Source: Phytoactinopolyspora alkaliphila
GTDB taxonomy: Bacteria; Actinomycetota; Actinomycetes; Jiangellales; Jiangellaceae
DNA length: 64,000 nt
Direction: 5' to 3'
Assembly (NCBI RefSeq): GCF_010550695.1
Contig: NZ_JAAGOB010000003.1
Span: forward strand, 186,001 to 250,000
A program made the translations under genes and the position numbers. Of the stretch, positions 28,007 to 36,774 are shown one piece after another (position 1 is the first letter of the stretch; every line of letters begins with the position of its first letter). The notes below the pieces were generated by a model. That model searched no databases, had not been told where the DNA came from, and worked only from the letters and a program-made list of their open reading frames with translations.

Positions 28007-28692
28007 GGGTGCGCGCTCTGGAGTTGCGCCGTGCCGGGCAATCCGTGCCAGAGATCGCCGAGGAGCTTGGCTTGGCCCGAAGCACGGCCTGGTTGATCAC
28101 TAAAGAGGTGGCGTGGGAGCCGACGCCTGACCGGATGGCTCAGGCCAAGCGCGCGGCCCGCATGCGGTGGGATCGCTACAAGGCCAGACAGTCGGAACAG
28201 CGCGAGCGGATCCTGAATGAGATGGTGGGAGAGGTCGGTGAGTTGAGTGAGCGCGAGCTGCAGCTGATCGGCGCGGTCATGTATTGGGCGGAGGGCTCGA
28301 AGAGGAAACCGTGGAACTTGACGGAGACGCTTGATTTCATCAACAGTGATCCGGATGTGATCAGGCTTCACCTGGCCTGGCTCCGGATGATGGGTGTGTC
28401 CGATGATCGGCTTCGCTTTCGGGTCCACATTCATGAATCTGCGGATGTGCCTGCCGCGGAGCAGCATTGGGCCGACGTCGTCGGGGTTCCCTTCGACGGT
28501 TTCGCGCGGACAACCCTGAAGAGGCACAATCCGAGAACAGTTCGGAAGAACATCGGAGAGGCGTATCGGGGTTGTTTGATCATCCGGGTCTCGAAGAGTT
28601 CGAGGGAGTATCGATCGATGGATGGCGTGTGGCGAGGGATCTGTAAGGCCATCGAGAGGCGTGGGGTAATCTCGAGCCAGTTGAATTCGTGA
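28003..28692 (+). CDS. HTH protein with LAGLIDADG-like C-terminal domain (putative)
   Basis: A 229-residue protein starting at GTG 28003 (GTGA overlap). Residues about 1-35 are a helix-turn-helix (ALELRRAGQSVPEIAEELGLARSTAWLITKEV), and residues about 36-75 a basic, probably coiled-coil linker. Residues about 85-215 (GAVMYWAEGSKRK, INSDPDVIRLHLAWLRMMGV, RVHIHESADV, RHNPRTVRKN, YRGCLIIRV) resemble a LAGLIDADG-endonuclease-type fold by pattern, though catalytic acidic residues cannot be confirmed. It may be a relic or domesticated homing-type nuclease, or a regulator. Codon use is less GC-biased than in flanking genes. Confidence 0.6.
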   Translation: MRVRALELRRAGQSVPEIAEELGLARSTAWLITKEVAWEPTPDRMAQAKRAARMRWDRYKARQSEQRERILNEMVGEVGELSERELQLIGAVMYWAEGSKRKPWNLTETLDFINSDPDVIRLHLAWLRMMGVSDDRLRFRVHIHESADVPAAEQHWADVVGVPFDGFARTTLKRHNPRTVRKNIGEAYRGCLIIRVSKSSREYRSMDGVWRGICKAIERRGVISSQLNS

Positions 28693-28712
28693 TCCGCGGA
28701 CTTGACAAACTC

Positions 28713-28784
28713 TCCCGGGTAGTGTAATGGCAGCACGCGGGCTTTTGGTGCCTGTAGGTAGGGGTTCGAATCCTCTCCCGGGAG
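28713..28784 (+). tRNA. tRNA-Gln (anticodon TTG)
   Basis: A complete 72-base cloverleaf: acceptor TCCCGGG/CCCGGGA, D stem GTG/CAC, anticodon stem CGGGC/GCCTG with loop TTTTGGT (anticodon TTG, reading CAA), variable loop TAGGT, and T arm AGGGG-TTCGAAT-CCTCT with one G-T pair. The discriminator base is G. CCA is not encoded. Confidence 0.95.
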
Positions 28785-28785
28785 C

Positions 28786-28801
28786 TTGGTTCGAATCCCC
28801 G
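28786..28801 (+). repeat. T-arm-like duplication just after tRNA-Gln
   Basis: TTGGTTCGAATCCCCG directly follows the tRNA and repeats the GGTTCGAATCC core of its T arm. Partial tRNA 3'-end copies are typical traces of integration, but this one is short and could be chance. Confidence 0.4.
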
Positions 28802-28956
28802 CACAACTTGGGACCGTCGCCGATCATCGCTGTGATCTTGAGGATCATCGTCAGCGCTCATCGGTTGGGCGTCTTTCACGGCGAGTTCGTGCGGCAGGCG
28901 ATGGGGGAGTATCGTCAAGGACGTTCCCACCCGCCGATGTTCAGGAGCGCGCCCGC

Positions 28957-30432
28957 GTGTCTACGCGTCCCGCAGCTGTCATCGTCCTCGCCGCTGGCGA
29001 GGGCACTCGCATGAAGTCATCGCTTCCCAAGGTTCTGCACGAGCTAGCCGGAAGAACCCTCGTCGGCCATGCCGTGGCGGCGGCGCAGTCGCTGGAGCCG
29101 GACCATCTTGCCGTGGTGATCGGGCACGGCCGTGATCAGGTCGCTGCGCACCTTGCCGACGTGGCGCCGCGGGTCACCACCGCAGTCCAGGACAAGCAGC
29201 TCGGTACGGGCCATGCGGTGCAGTGCGCCCTGGAGACGCTGCCGGAGCTGGAAGGCGTTGTCGTCGTCACCTACGGTGACGTGCCCCTGCTCTCCGGCGC
29301 GACTCTCGACGAGCTCGTCGACGCGCATGTCAACGCCGGCAACGGAGTCACCGTGCTCACCGCCGAGCTCGACGACCCGTCGGGATACGGGCGGATCGTC
29401 CGGGACGATGACGGCGGCGTGGCCCGCATCGTGGAGCACAAGGACGCCGACGCGGACACGCTGCGGATCAAGGAGTTCAACTCCGGCATCTATGTCTTCG
29501 ATGCCGACGTCCTGCGCACCGGGCTGGGCCGGCTCACCACCGACAACGCCCAGGGAGAGCTGTACCTGACCGATGTACTCGGGCACGCGCGGGCGGACGG
29601 CCGCCGCGTGGGCGCACTCGTCACCGAGGATGTGTGGCAGACCGAGGGCGTCAACGACCGCGCGCAGCTCGCCGCGCTCGGCCGTGAGCTGAACCGGCGG
29701 ATCACCACCGGCCTGATGCAAAGCGGCGTCACCATCATCGATCCCGCCACGACGTGGATCGACGTCACGGTCGCGGTCGACGCCGACGCCATCCTCCGTC
29801 CCGGAGTCCAGCTGCACGGGAGCACTCGCGTCGGCGCGGGTGCCGAGGTCGGGCCGGACACGACGTTGCGCGACACCGTCGTCGGCGCCGGAGCAAGCGT
29901 GGTGCGGACCCACGCGATCGGAGCACAGATCGGCGCCCGTGCCACTGTCGGCCCGTTCTCCTATCTACGGCCGGAGACCACGCTGGGTGAGAAGGGCAAG
30001 ATCGGCGGGTTCGTCGAGACCAAGAAGGCCAGCATCGGAGCCGGCTCGAAGGTGCCGCACCTTTCCTATGTCGGTGACGCGACCATCGGCGACGGCGTCA
30101 ACATCGGCGCCGGCACCATCGTCGCCAACTACGACGGCGTCGCCAAGCACCACACCACGATCGGCCACCACACGTTCGTCGGCAGTGACTCCGTGCTCGT
30201 GGCACCGGTGGATCTTGCCGACGGAAGCTACGTCGCGGCGGGATCCACTGTGACGTCCGGCACGGAGCCGGGCGAGCTTGCGGTCGCCCGTGCACGTCAG
30301 CGCAACATCGAGGGCTGGGTGGAGCGCAGGCGCGCCGGAACCCCCACGGACGAAGCTGCACGGCGGGCGAAGGCAAGGCACACTGACCACATGGCAGAAG
30401 GCGACAGCAGCATCGAGGGGAGCGACCAGTGA
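28957..30432 (+). CDS. glmU: bifunctional UDP-GlcNAc pyrophosphorylase / glucosamine-1-phosphate acetyltransferase
   Basis: A 491-residue enzyme making UDP-N-acetylglucosamine for peptidoglycan and other envelope polymers. The N-terminal uridylyltransferase domain starts with LAAGEGTRMKS (residues about 12-22) and has TYGDVPLL. The C-terminal left-handed beta-helix acetyltransferase domain has repeated hexapeptides (VGAGAEVGPDTTL; GDGVNIGAGTIVANYDG). The tail after residue 465 is charged and lineage-specific. The start is GTG 28957 with CAGGAG upstream; the open frame before it covers the tRNA and is not coding. It is coupled to prs (GTGA). Confidence 0.96.
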   Translation: MSTRPAAVIVLAAGEGTRMKSSLPKVLHELAGRTLVGHAVAAAQSLEPDHLAVVIGHGRDQVAAHLADVAPRVTTAVQDKQLGTGHAVQCALETLPELEGVVVVTYGDVPLLSGATLDELVDAHVNAGNGVTVLTAELDDPSGYGRIVRDDDGGVARIVEHKDADADTLRIKEFNSGIYVFDADVLRTGLGRLTTDNAQGELYLTDVLGHARADGRRVGALVTEDVWQTEGVNDRAQLAALGRELNRRITTGLMQSGVTIIDPATTWIDVTVAVDADAILRPGVQLHGSTRVGAGAEVGPDTTLRDTVVGAGASVVRTHAIGAQIGARATVGPFSYLRPETTLGEKGKIGGFVETKKASIGAGSKVPHLSYVGDATIGDGVNIGAGTIVANYDGVAKHHTTIGHHTFVGSDSVLVAPVDLADGSYVAAGSTVTSGTEPGELAVARARQRNIEGWVERRRAGTPTDEAARRAKARHTDHMAEGDSSIEGSDQ

Positions 30433-31406
30433 ACGGCCTACGGGCAAGCGGTACGAAGATGCTGATGCTGTTCGGGGGGCGGTCTCACCCCACGCTCAAC
30501 GACGAAGTCGCCGAACGGCTCGGGGTGGACCTGGTGCCCATGAGGGCATATGACTTCGCCAACGGCGAGCTGTACGTCCGCTTCGACGAGAGTGTCCGCG
30601 GTTGCGACGCGTTCGTCCTGCAGAGCCACACCGCTCCGATCAACGAGTGGATCATGGAGCAGCTCATCATGGTCGACGCCCTCAAGCGGGCATCGGCCAA
30701 GCGGATCACCGTGGTGATGCCGTTCTACGGATATGCCCGGCAGGACAAGAAGCACCAGGGCCGCGAGCCCATCTCCGCGCGCTTGGTGGCCGACATGTTC
30801 AAGACCGCGGGCGCACACCGGCTGATGGCCGTGGATCTGCACACGGCACAGATCCAAGGGTTCTTCGACGGGCCGGTCGACCACCTGTGGGCACTGCCAC
30901 TGCTCGCCAACCACATCTCCGAGCGGTACGACTCGGGCAACATGACCGTCGTCTCACCCGATGCCGGCCGGGTGCGGGTGGCCGACGTCTGGGCGGACCG
31001 GCTGGGCACGCCCCTGGCCATCATCCACAAGAGGCGCGACCCGAACGTCGCCAACCAGGTGAAGGTGCACGAGGTGGTCGGTGAGGTCGCCGGACGCACC
31101 TGCCTGCTCGTCGACGACATGATCGACACGGCCGGCACCATCACGCAGGCCGCGGAGGCGCTGATCGCCAACGGCGCGCGGGACGTCCTGGTCGCAGCTA
31201 CGCACGCGGTGCTCTCCGGGCCCGCCGTAGACCGCTTGAAGAACTCCGGGATCCGCGAGGTGGTAGTGACCAATACGCTGCCAATTCCGGCGGACCGGCA
31301 CTTCGACACGCTCACCGTCCTGTCGATTGCGCCGCTGCTGGCGCGGGCGATCCGTGAGGTCTTCGAGGACGGTTCGGTCACGAGCCTCTTCAACGGGAAC
31401 ACCTGA
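30429..31406 (+). CDS. prs: ribose-phosphate pyrophosphokinase
   Basis: Makes PRPP from ribose-5-phosphate and ATP for nucleotide, His and Trp synthesis. It has 325 residues. Conserved segments are FANGELYVRF near residue 40, FYGYARQDKKHQGREPISARL in the catalytic region, the flexible-loop HKRRDP, and the PRPP-binding CLLVDDMIDTAGT near 230. The GTG start overlaps the glmU stop, the usual actinobacterial glmU-prs-rplY-pth order. Confidence 0.96.
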   Translation: MNGLRASGTKMLMLFGGRSHPTLNDEVAERLGVDLVPMRAYDFANGELYVRFDESVRGCDAFVLQSHTAPINEWIMEQLIMVDALKRASAKRITVVMPFYGYARQDKKHQGREPISARLVADMFKTAGAHRLMAVDLHTAQIQGFFDGPVDHLWALPLLANHISERYDSGNMTVVSPDAGRVRVADVWADRLGTPLAIIHKRRDPNVANQVKVHEVVGEVAGRTCLLVDDMIDTAGTITQAAEALIANGARDVLVAATHAVLSGPAVDRLKNSGIREVVVTNTLPIPADRHFDTLTVLSIAPLLARAIREVFEDGSVTSLFNGNT

Positions 31407-31581
31407 CGTCCCCCCGGTTAGCGTTTGGGTAACGAGGACAGGTAGAATCGCGTGGTTGCCTCGGCGAGGGCGCTCTTCGAATGAGCTCCGTGATCGACGC
31501 GGTGCGCTTCCGGCGCGCGCTCGTCGCCGTAGCCACCACTGACGCCTGTAGATCACCCACCGCCCGTGGAGGAGTTTCACC

Positions 31582-32220
31582 GTGTCCGATGTCAAGATTG
31601 CCGCCGAACTGCGCACCGAGTTCGGCAAGGGTGCCGCGCGCCGGCTGCGTCGTGCTGACAAGGTGCCGGCGGTCCTGTACGGCCACGGCACCGATCCCGT
31701 TCACCTGGCGCTCCCGGGGCACGACACCATGCTCGCGCTGAAGAACCCGAACGCCTTGCTCACCCTGGACATCGCCGGCAGCAGCCCGGAGCTGGCACTG
31801 CCCAAGCACGTCCAGCGGGACCCGCTGAAGGGCTTCATCGAGCACGTCGACCTGCTGCTGGTCCGGCGTGGCGAGAAGGTCACCGTCGACATCCCGGTCA
31901 TCGTGGACGGCGACGCCATCTCCGGCTCCATGGTCAGCGTGGAGAACCCGAGCATCTCGATCGAGGCCGAGGCCACCCACCTGCCGGAGAGCGTGCACGT
32001 CTCCATCGAGGGTCTCGACATCGGCAGTCAGATCCACGCCAAGGATCTCGACCTTCCGAAGGGCACCACACTCGTGTCCGACGAGGAGTTGCTGATCGTC
32101 AACATCACCGCGGCCTACGACCAGGCGGCGGAGGACGACGCCGCGGCCGAGGCCGCAGCCGAGGAGACCGCCACCGAGGCTGCGCCGGACGAGGAAGCCT
32201 CCGAGTCCGACGAGTCCTGA
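31582..32220 (+). CDS. rplY: 50S ribosomal protein L25 (Ctc-type)
   Basis: A 212-residue 5S rRNA-binding ribosomal protein of the long Ctc/TL5 type. The N-terminal L25 domain (LRTEFGKGAARRLRRADKVPAVLYGHG) is followed by the TL5 beta domain (KVTVDIPVIVDGD; HVSIEGLDIGSQIHAKDLDLPKG). The acidic Ala/Glu-rich tail of about 35 residues is typical of actinobacterial forms. The start is GTG 31582 behind GGAGGAG. It is separated from prs by 175 bases, so it may have its own promoter. Confidence 0.94.
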   Translation: MSDVKIAAELRTEFGKGAARRLRRADKVPAVLYGHGTDPVHLALPGHDTMLALKNPNALLTLDIAGSSPELALPKHVQRDPLKGFIEHVDLLLVRRGEKVTVDIPVIVDGDAISGSMVSVENPSISIEAEATHLPESVHVSIEGLDIGSQIHAKDLDLPKGTTLVSDEELLIVNITAAYDQAAEDDAAAEAAAEETATEAAPDEEASESDES

Positions 32221-32230
32221 GTATCCTCCT

Positions 32231-32269
32231 GACCGCACGGCCGCCGCTTCTCGCGGTGCCCGTGCGGTC
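32231..32269. terminator. terminator between rplY and pth
   Basis: GACCGCACGG and CCGTGCGGTC form a perfect 10-bp stem, with further CCGC/GCGG pairing inside, ten bases after the rplY stop. Confidence 0.7.
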
Positions 32270-32361
32270 CGTTGGTTTCAGGTGAGCCACAGCAGGGGCT
32301 GCACGAGGCAGAAACGATCCCTTGTGCATCGCCCACGTCCGAAGGGGCTGGAGGAGCGGCA

Positions 32362-32949
32362 GTGACATCCGGCGACTCGTGGCTGGTGGTGGGGCTCGGC
32401 AACCCCGGCCCCAAGTACGAAGACACCCGTCACAATGTCGGCGCCATGGTGGTGGAGCTCGTGGCCGCCCGCGCCGGCGCGTCGTTCAAGGCACACCGCT
32501 GGCGGCGGGCCGACGTGGCTGAGGCCCGGCTCGGCGGTCCTCCCGGAAATCGGGTGGCGCTGGCTCGTCCTCGCTCGTACATGAACGAGTCCGGCGGGCC
32601 GGTCAAGAATCTCTGCGACTTCTACAAGGTCGGTCCGGAGCAGCTCGTCGTCGTTCACGACGAGCTGGACCTCCCCTTCGGCACGCTGCGGATCAAGCGC
32701 GGCGGCGGCGACAACGGCCACAACGGGCTGCGTTCCGTGCGCGCCTCACTCGGCACCGGCGACTACATCCGGATCCGGTTCGGCATCGGGCGACCGCCCG
32801 GGCGGACCGACCCCGCCGCCTATGTGCTGAAGGCGTTCACCGCGGCCGAGCGCCGCGAGCTGGATCTTGAGGTGGATCGCGCCGCCGACGCCGTCGAGGC
32901 GCTCGTCGTCGACGGCCTCACCTATGCGCAGAACCACTACAACAGCTGA
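32362..32949 (+). CDS. pth: peptidyl-tRNA hydrolase
   Basis: Releases peptides from prematurely dissociated peptidyl-tRNA. It has 195 residues from GTG 32362, which follows a GGAGGAG site. Conserved features are [20 protein letters not shown] with the catalytic His, [24 protein letters not shown] with the catalytic Asp, and [10 protein letters not shown]. It closes the glmU-prs-rplY-pth group. Confidence 0.96.
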   Translation: MTSGDSWLVVGLGNPGPKYEDTRHNVGAMVVELVAARAGASFKAHRWRRADVAEARLGGPPGNRVALARPRSYMNESGGPVKNLCDFYKVGPEQLVVVHDELDLPFGTLRIKRGGGDNGHNGLRSVRASLGTGDYIRIRFGIGRPPGRTDPAAYVLKAFTAAERRELDLEVDRAADAVEALVVDGLTYAQNHYNS

Positions 32950-33114
32950 CCGGTTCAGCCCAAACGTTTACATTCCCGCCAGTACCCCTGCGTCGCGCAC
33001 TGGGCCGTCAAGGCGTATAGTCCGTGAGTACCTGTTGTCGGCTATGTCCGAAAAGGGTCGGCGAGGGGTTGAACTGTGGGGGGGCCACGGTTCGGGTCGA
33101 AGCCTGGGGGGGCC

Positions 33115-34491
33115 ATGGCAACGGTCGGCATCTCGCCGACTGGTTCGCGCTTGCGCGTGCGTCGGCACGTCAGGACGAAACAGCGGCACGATCCACGCAG
33201 CAGGCGCGCCGCGCCGCAGCGGATCGTTTCCTGGTATCAGCGGATCATCACCGCCAGCACCGCTCTGGCCAAGGTGGTCGCCGCGGGCATCCTGTGGGGT
33301 GGCGGGCTGCAGATAATCCTCGATCTGGTTACCCGATCGGGGTGGAGCGGCGCCCGATACGCGTGGTTTGCGTCAGTTTCCGCATTGGTGCTGGCGGGCA
33401 CTCTTCTCGTCCGGAGCGTGGCGCGTCATCGACTGAGGTCATTGCGCCGGCAGGGCCTCGCGGTACGAAGAACGCTCACCGTGGGACCGGGCAGGCAGAT
33501 CACGGCCGTCGTGGACCGGCTGTCCAGTGATACCGATCATCCGTTTGTCGTCGTCGGCGCGTGCGTGGAAGGCGAGAGCGAGGTCGTCGAGGACGTACCC
33601 CAGCTCAGCCGGCTGCCGCTCCTGCCGGCCGAGCCGGACGCCTTTCACGACGACGAGGTGGTACGACGGGTCTTGGTGGCCCTGGACAAAATTGGGGCCG
33701 ACACCGTGTGCATCGCGCCGGGGTCGCAGTTCACCAATGGTCGTCTGCGTGCTCTGGGCTGGGCGCTGAGCGAGCGCGGGGTCGCGCTGGTCTCAGAGCT
33801 CGGCCTGGAGGACGTCGCCACTCACCGGCTATGGGTGCGCCGCGCCGGAACGTCGACCATCCTGCACATCGGCGCCGCTCCCCTGGAGGGCGTGCGGCGC
33901 GTGGTCAAGTCCTGCCTCGACCGGGTGCTCGCCGGCGTCCTCTTGGTGGCCCTGGCGCCGATCCTGCTGATGGGGGCTATCGCGGTCAAGGTGTCCAGCA
34001 GCGGCCCCGTGATCTACCGGCAGACAAGAGTGGGCCGAGCAGGCCGTCGCTTCACCATGCTGAAGTTCCGCAGCATGTTCGTCGACGCCGATCAGCGCCG
34101 GGAGTCGTTGCTGGCGTCGGTGAACGTCGAGGGCCCGATGTTCAAGATGTACGACGATCCGCGCGTCACCCGCGTCGGCCGGATCCTGCGGAAGTACTCC
34201 CTGGACGAGTTGCCGCAGCTGGTCAACGTGGTGCGGGGCGAGATGTCGCTCGTGGGGCCGAGGCCGCCGCTGGTGGAAGAGGTCGCAACCTACGACCAGG
34301 TGGAGATGCGACGCCTGCTCGTCACCCCCGGGATCACCGGCCTGTGGCAGGTCAGCGGCAGATCCAATCTGACCTGGGACGAGACGGTGCGCCTTGACCT
34401 CAGGTACGTGGACAACTGGACGATCCGAGGCGATGCCCGTCTGCTCGGCCGCACGGCGGGAGCCGTCGTCCGCGGAACCGGCGCGTACTGA
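33115..34491 (+). CDS. polyprenyl-phosphate sugar-1-phosphate transferase (exopolysaccharide priming)
   Basis: Membrane enzyme that transfers a sugar-phosphate to the lipid carrier to start repeat-unit assembly. About 458 residues. Two N-terminal helices and a CoA-binding-like central region precede the hallmark bacterial sugar transferase domain (residues about 285-455): RVLAGVLLVALAPILLMGAIAVKV, FTMLKFRSMFVDAD, YSLDELPQLVNVVRGEMSLVGPRPP, PGITGLWQVSGRS. ATG 33115 is preferred; GTG 33076 in frame is possible. It lacks the extra N-terminal helices of full WbaP. It probably primes the polymer built by the 52.5-64 kb genes. Confidence 0.9.
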   Translation: MATVGISPTGSRLRVRRHVRTKQRHDPRSRRAAPQRIVSWYQRIITASTALAKVVAAGILWGGGLQIILDLVTRSGWSGARYAWFASVSALVLAGTLLVRSVARHRLRSLRRQGLAVRRTLTVGPGRQITAVVDRLSSDTDHPFVVVGACVEGESEVVEDVPQLSRLPLLPAEPDAFHDDEVVRRVLVALDKIGADTVCIAPGSQFTNGRLRALGWALSERGVALVSELGLEDVATHRLWVRRAGTSTILHIGAAPLEGVRRVVKSCLDRVLAGVLLVALAPILLMGAIAVKVSSSGPVIYRQTRVGRAGRRFTMLKFRSMFVDADQRRESLLASVNVEGPMFKMYDDPRVTRVGRILRKYSLDELPQLVNVVRGEMSLVGPRPPLVEEVATYDQVEMRRLLVTPGITGLWQVSGRSNLTWDETVRLDLRYVDNWTIRGDARLLGRTAGAVVRGTGAY

Positions 34492-34523
34492 GTGGCGCGC
34501 ACCGACCTGCTCCGCACAAAGCG

Positions 34524-34554
34524 AAGGGCCCCGATCACGAGGATCGGGGCCCTT
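34524..34554. terminator. bidirectional terminator hairpin
   Basis: Perfect 13-bp stem (AAGGGCCCCGATC / GATCGGGGCCCTT) with a 5-base loop between the convergent sugar transferase gene and lasso precursor gene A1. The A and T ends suit termination from both sides. Confidence 0.85.
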
Positions 34555-34566
34555 GCCGTAGGTCTG

Positions 34567-34740
34567 TCAGGAGAAGCCGCCGCCGTTGTCACCTGTGGCG
34601 GAGCATTCCCCGTGCTGGTCGATGTGGTGCGGAACGTCGGCGCTGTCCTTCGGCGGCGGACCCGAAAGGTTCGGGTTGCACCGGCTCAGTGTGTGCTCGA
34701 CGACCGACCCGATGACGTAAAGCTGTGGACGCTCGTACAT
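34567..34740 (-). CDS. lasso-type RiPP precursor A1, atypical core
   Basis: A 57-residue peptide gene starting at ATG 34740, with AGGGGGGAG eight bases upstream. Residues 1-18 are a lasso leader: Tyr2-x2-Pro5-x-Leu7 (YERPQL), Gly11 and Thr17 at position -2, matching the YxxPxL...G...T pattern bound by PqqD-type B1 proteins. A cut after Leu18 gives a 39-residue core starting SRCNPNLSG. It has no Asp/Glu at positions 7-9, so a normal isopeptide ring cannot form. Cys21 and Cys46 could form a disulfide. An alternative cut before Gly27 would give Gly1 and Asp9. It ends in Ser. It is divergent from cyclase-like gene C1. Confidence 0.8.
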   Translation of the reverse strand: MYERPQLYVIGSVVEHTLSRCNPNLSGPPPKDSADVPHHIDQHGECSATGDNGGGFS

Positions 34741-34859
34741 CGTGTCTCCCCCCTGGGGCGCATTGCCCCGATTGTCACCCCTCGGAAGCAAATGCTGCCC
34801 CCCTAGTGATGGAGAACACTATCATGGCGGTTTCAGGGTGGCTAGTTGAGGGGGCAAGA

Positions 34860-36653
34860 ATGGCGGTTGGAGCAATCGCAGGGGTGGTATCGCGTGAGAA
34901 CAGGCCTGATCCGGGCGCGGTAATCCGGATGCTCAAGGCCGTTCCGCACCGGGGTTCAGTGGTGCAGACGCTGGAGTCAGGCAACGCGATCGTTGCGGTG
35001 GTGGGCGACGGGGAGCGCAGCGTCTCGAGCCTGGGCTCGCACGGGCGCTGGGCGTGTGCTCTGCTCGGTCCGCTGGACAACGTGGCCGACCTCGCAGCCG
35101 ACCTGAGGCTTGAGGGTGAGCCCGCCGGGCAGGACGAGTCCGCCCGCGTGGTGGCGGCGGCGTTCGCCCGCTGGGGTGCTGGGGCGCCGGCCCGGCTGCG
35201 CGGTGCCTTCGCCGGGATCGTCAGCGACGGAGACCGCGCTTGGTCCTTCCGGGACCACATCGGCGGTCGGACCTTCTTCTTCCGCGACGACGGCCGCACG
35301 TGGTGGGGCGCGAGCGAGGCGAAGCAGGTCGTGGCCGGTGCTGGCCTGATCCGGCAGCCGGACCTCGACGCGATTTCCACCACGTACTTCCGGGGCGTCT
35401 CTGAGGCATCGGCGCTCAAGGGTGTCTCGCGGCTTCGGTACGGAAGCGTCCAGACCGTCGGCCCGCACGGAAGCACCGAGGACCTGCACTGGAACCCTGG
35501 CCCGGAGATGCTGGAGACCTCGAAGCTCTCGCTGGACGACGCGGTCGAGGAACTCGTCGAGGTGATGAGGCGGGCCGTCGAGCGGACGGTCTACGGCGCG
35601 GAAGCTGTGGCGCTGAGCGGGGGTATCGACTCCCCGGCCGTCGCGGCGTTCGCGGCACCTCGTCACCTGTCGCTCGGTGGTGCGCCGCTGCAGGCCTACA
35701 CCTACGTGTACCCGCGGCAGTCCAGCGTCGACGAGAGCCCGTACACCAGAGCCGTCGCCGAGCAGCTGGGCATCCCGCTGGAGGAGTTCGAGGTGTCCGC
35801 GGGCCCGCTCGACGAGCTGGACCGATGGGTGGCGCTCGCCGATGGTCCCTGGGATAGCCTTCCGATGGCGACGGCGGCGTACGGATATCGGGCCGCAGCC
35901 GGTTTCGGAGCCACTCAGGTGCTGACCGGCACACTGGCCGAGTATGTGTTCACGGTGAACTCCTTCCTGCTCGGCCATCTCGCTTCGCACGGCCGCCTGC
36001 GGGCATTGGGCGATCAGATGGCGCAGCGCAGGGCGGCGGGCATGGGACGTCGCCGGCTGGCGCGGCGGCTGGTGTGGGAGCTCACGCCGGCGCCGCTGGG
36101 GAAGCTGAAGGCCCGCGCGGTGCGCCGGAAGTCGAACTTCTTCCCAGCCTGGACCGACATGACCGTCGTCGGCGGCTACCGCTACGAGACGGCGCTGCTG
36201 AACCCGGTCCGCAAACGCTGGGCGACGCCCACCCTGCAGGCGGCTCGGGGCACCACCACTACATCGGAGGCGCAGGAGATCTGCGCCGCCGCGGAGGGAG
36301 TGACGGTGCGGCAGCCGCTGGCTGACCGCGATCTCTGGGAGTGGTTCCTGAGGCTCCCTGCCGAGGTCAAGTTCCCCGATCTCACGCCCAAGTCGATCGT
36401 GCGGAAGGCGTTGCGGGGCAGGGTGCCGGACTCGGTGCTGGACCGCCGGGACAAGACCCTGTTTGACGAACATGTCATGGACACCGTGCCGTGGGACCGG
36501 CTGGAGCACTACCTGAATGATCCGGACTATCGGATGCCCGGCATCGACTACCCGATGCTGCTCGACCGGGTGCAGCGCAAGGAGTTCCGGCCGGTGGAGC
36601 TGATCTGGGCCTACGACCTCTGTGGCGTGCACGCGTTCCTCCGCACGTTCTAA
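34860..36653 (+). CDS. asparagine synthase-like lasso cyclase C1, diverged
   Basis: A 597-residue AsnB-type protein. Residues about 1-215 are a class II glutamine-amidotransferase-like domain in which the nucleophile Cys of the usual MCGIAG start is absent (MAVGAIAGVVS). Residues about 225-590 are an ATP-pyrophosphatase domain with LSGGIDS at 252-258 and the C-terminal LPAEVKFPDLTPKSIVRKAL segment. The second conserved loop, normally GEGGDE, reads TGTLAEYVF (356-364). Loss of glutaminase chemistry fits lasso cyclases, which activate an Asp/Glu side chain as AMP ester. ATG 34860 has GAGGGGG upstream; 34824 and 34809 are alternatives. Divergent precursor A1 is its likely substrate. Confidence 0.82.
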   Translation: MAVGAIAGVVSRENRPDPGAVIRMLKAVPHRGSVVQTLESGNAIVAVVGDGERSVSSLGSHGRWACALLGPLDNVADLAADLRLEGEPAGQDESARVVAAAFARWGAGAPARLRGAFAGIVSDGDRAWSFRDHIGGRTFFFRDDGRTWWGASEAKQVVAGAGLIRQPDLDAISTTYFRGVSEASALKGVSRLRYGSVQTVGPHGSTEDLHWNPGPEMLETSKLSLDDAVEELVEVMRRAVERTVYGAEAVALSGGIDSPAVAAFAAPRHLSLGGAPLQAYTYVYPRQSSVDESPYTRAVAEQLGIPLEEFEVSAGPLDELDRWVALADGPWDSLPMATAAYGYRAAAGFGATQVLTGTLAEYVFTVNSFLLGHLASHGRLRALGDQMAQRRAAGMGRRRLARRLVWELTPAPLGKLKARAVRRKSNFFPAWTDMTVVGGYRYETALLNPVRKRWATPTLQAARGTTTTSEAQEICAAAEGVTVRQPLADRDLWEWFLRLPAEVKFPDLTPKSIVRKALRGRVPDSVLDRRDKTLFDEHVMDTVPWDRLEHYLNDPDYRMPGIDYPMLLDRVQRKEFRPVELIWAYDLCGVHAFLRTF

Positions 36654-36774
36654 CGACAGCGGCTCGTCGGTTCGATTCCGTCATGTGGACAGCACGTCCC
36701 GAATAATGGGCAGGCGTCGGACGTCGTGAGCTTTGGCCCTACCCTGGATGGCTGGCCCCGCTTCGAGGAGAACC

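Noticed and set aside
28702-28730. TTGACA - 17 bases - TAATGG promoter-like pair
   Set aside because: The -10 would lie inside the mature tRNA-Gln; it is a chance match to tRNA sequence.
34567-34791. Longer 74-codon version of precursor A1 from an upstream ATG
   Set aside because: The inner ATG at 34740 has the ribosome-binding site and places the YxxPxL motif at the normal leader position; the extension has neither.
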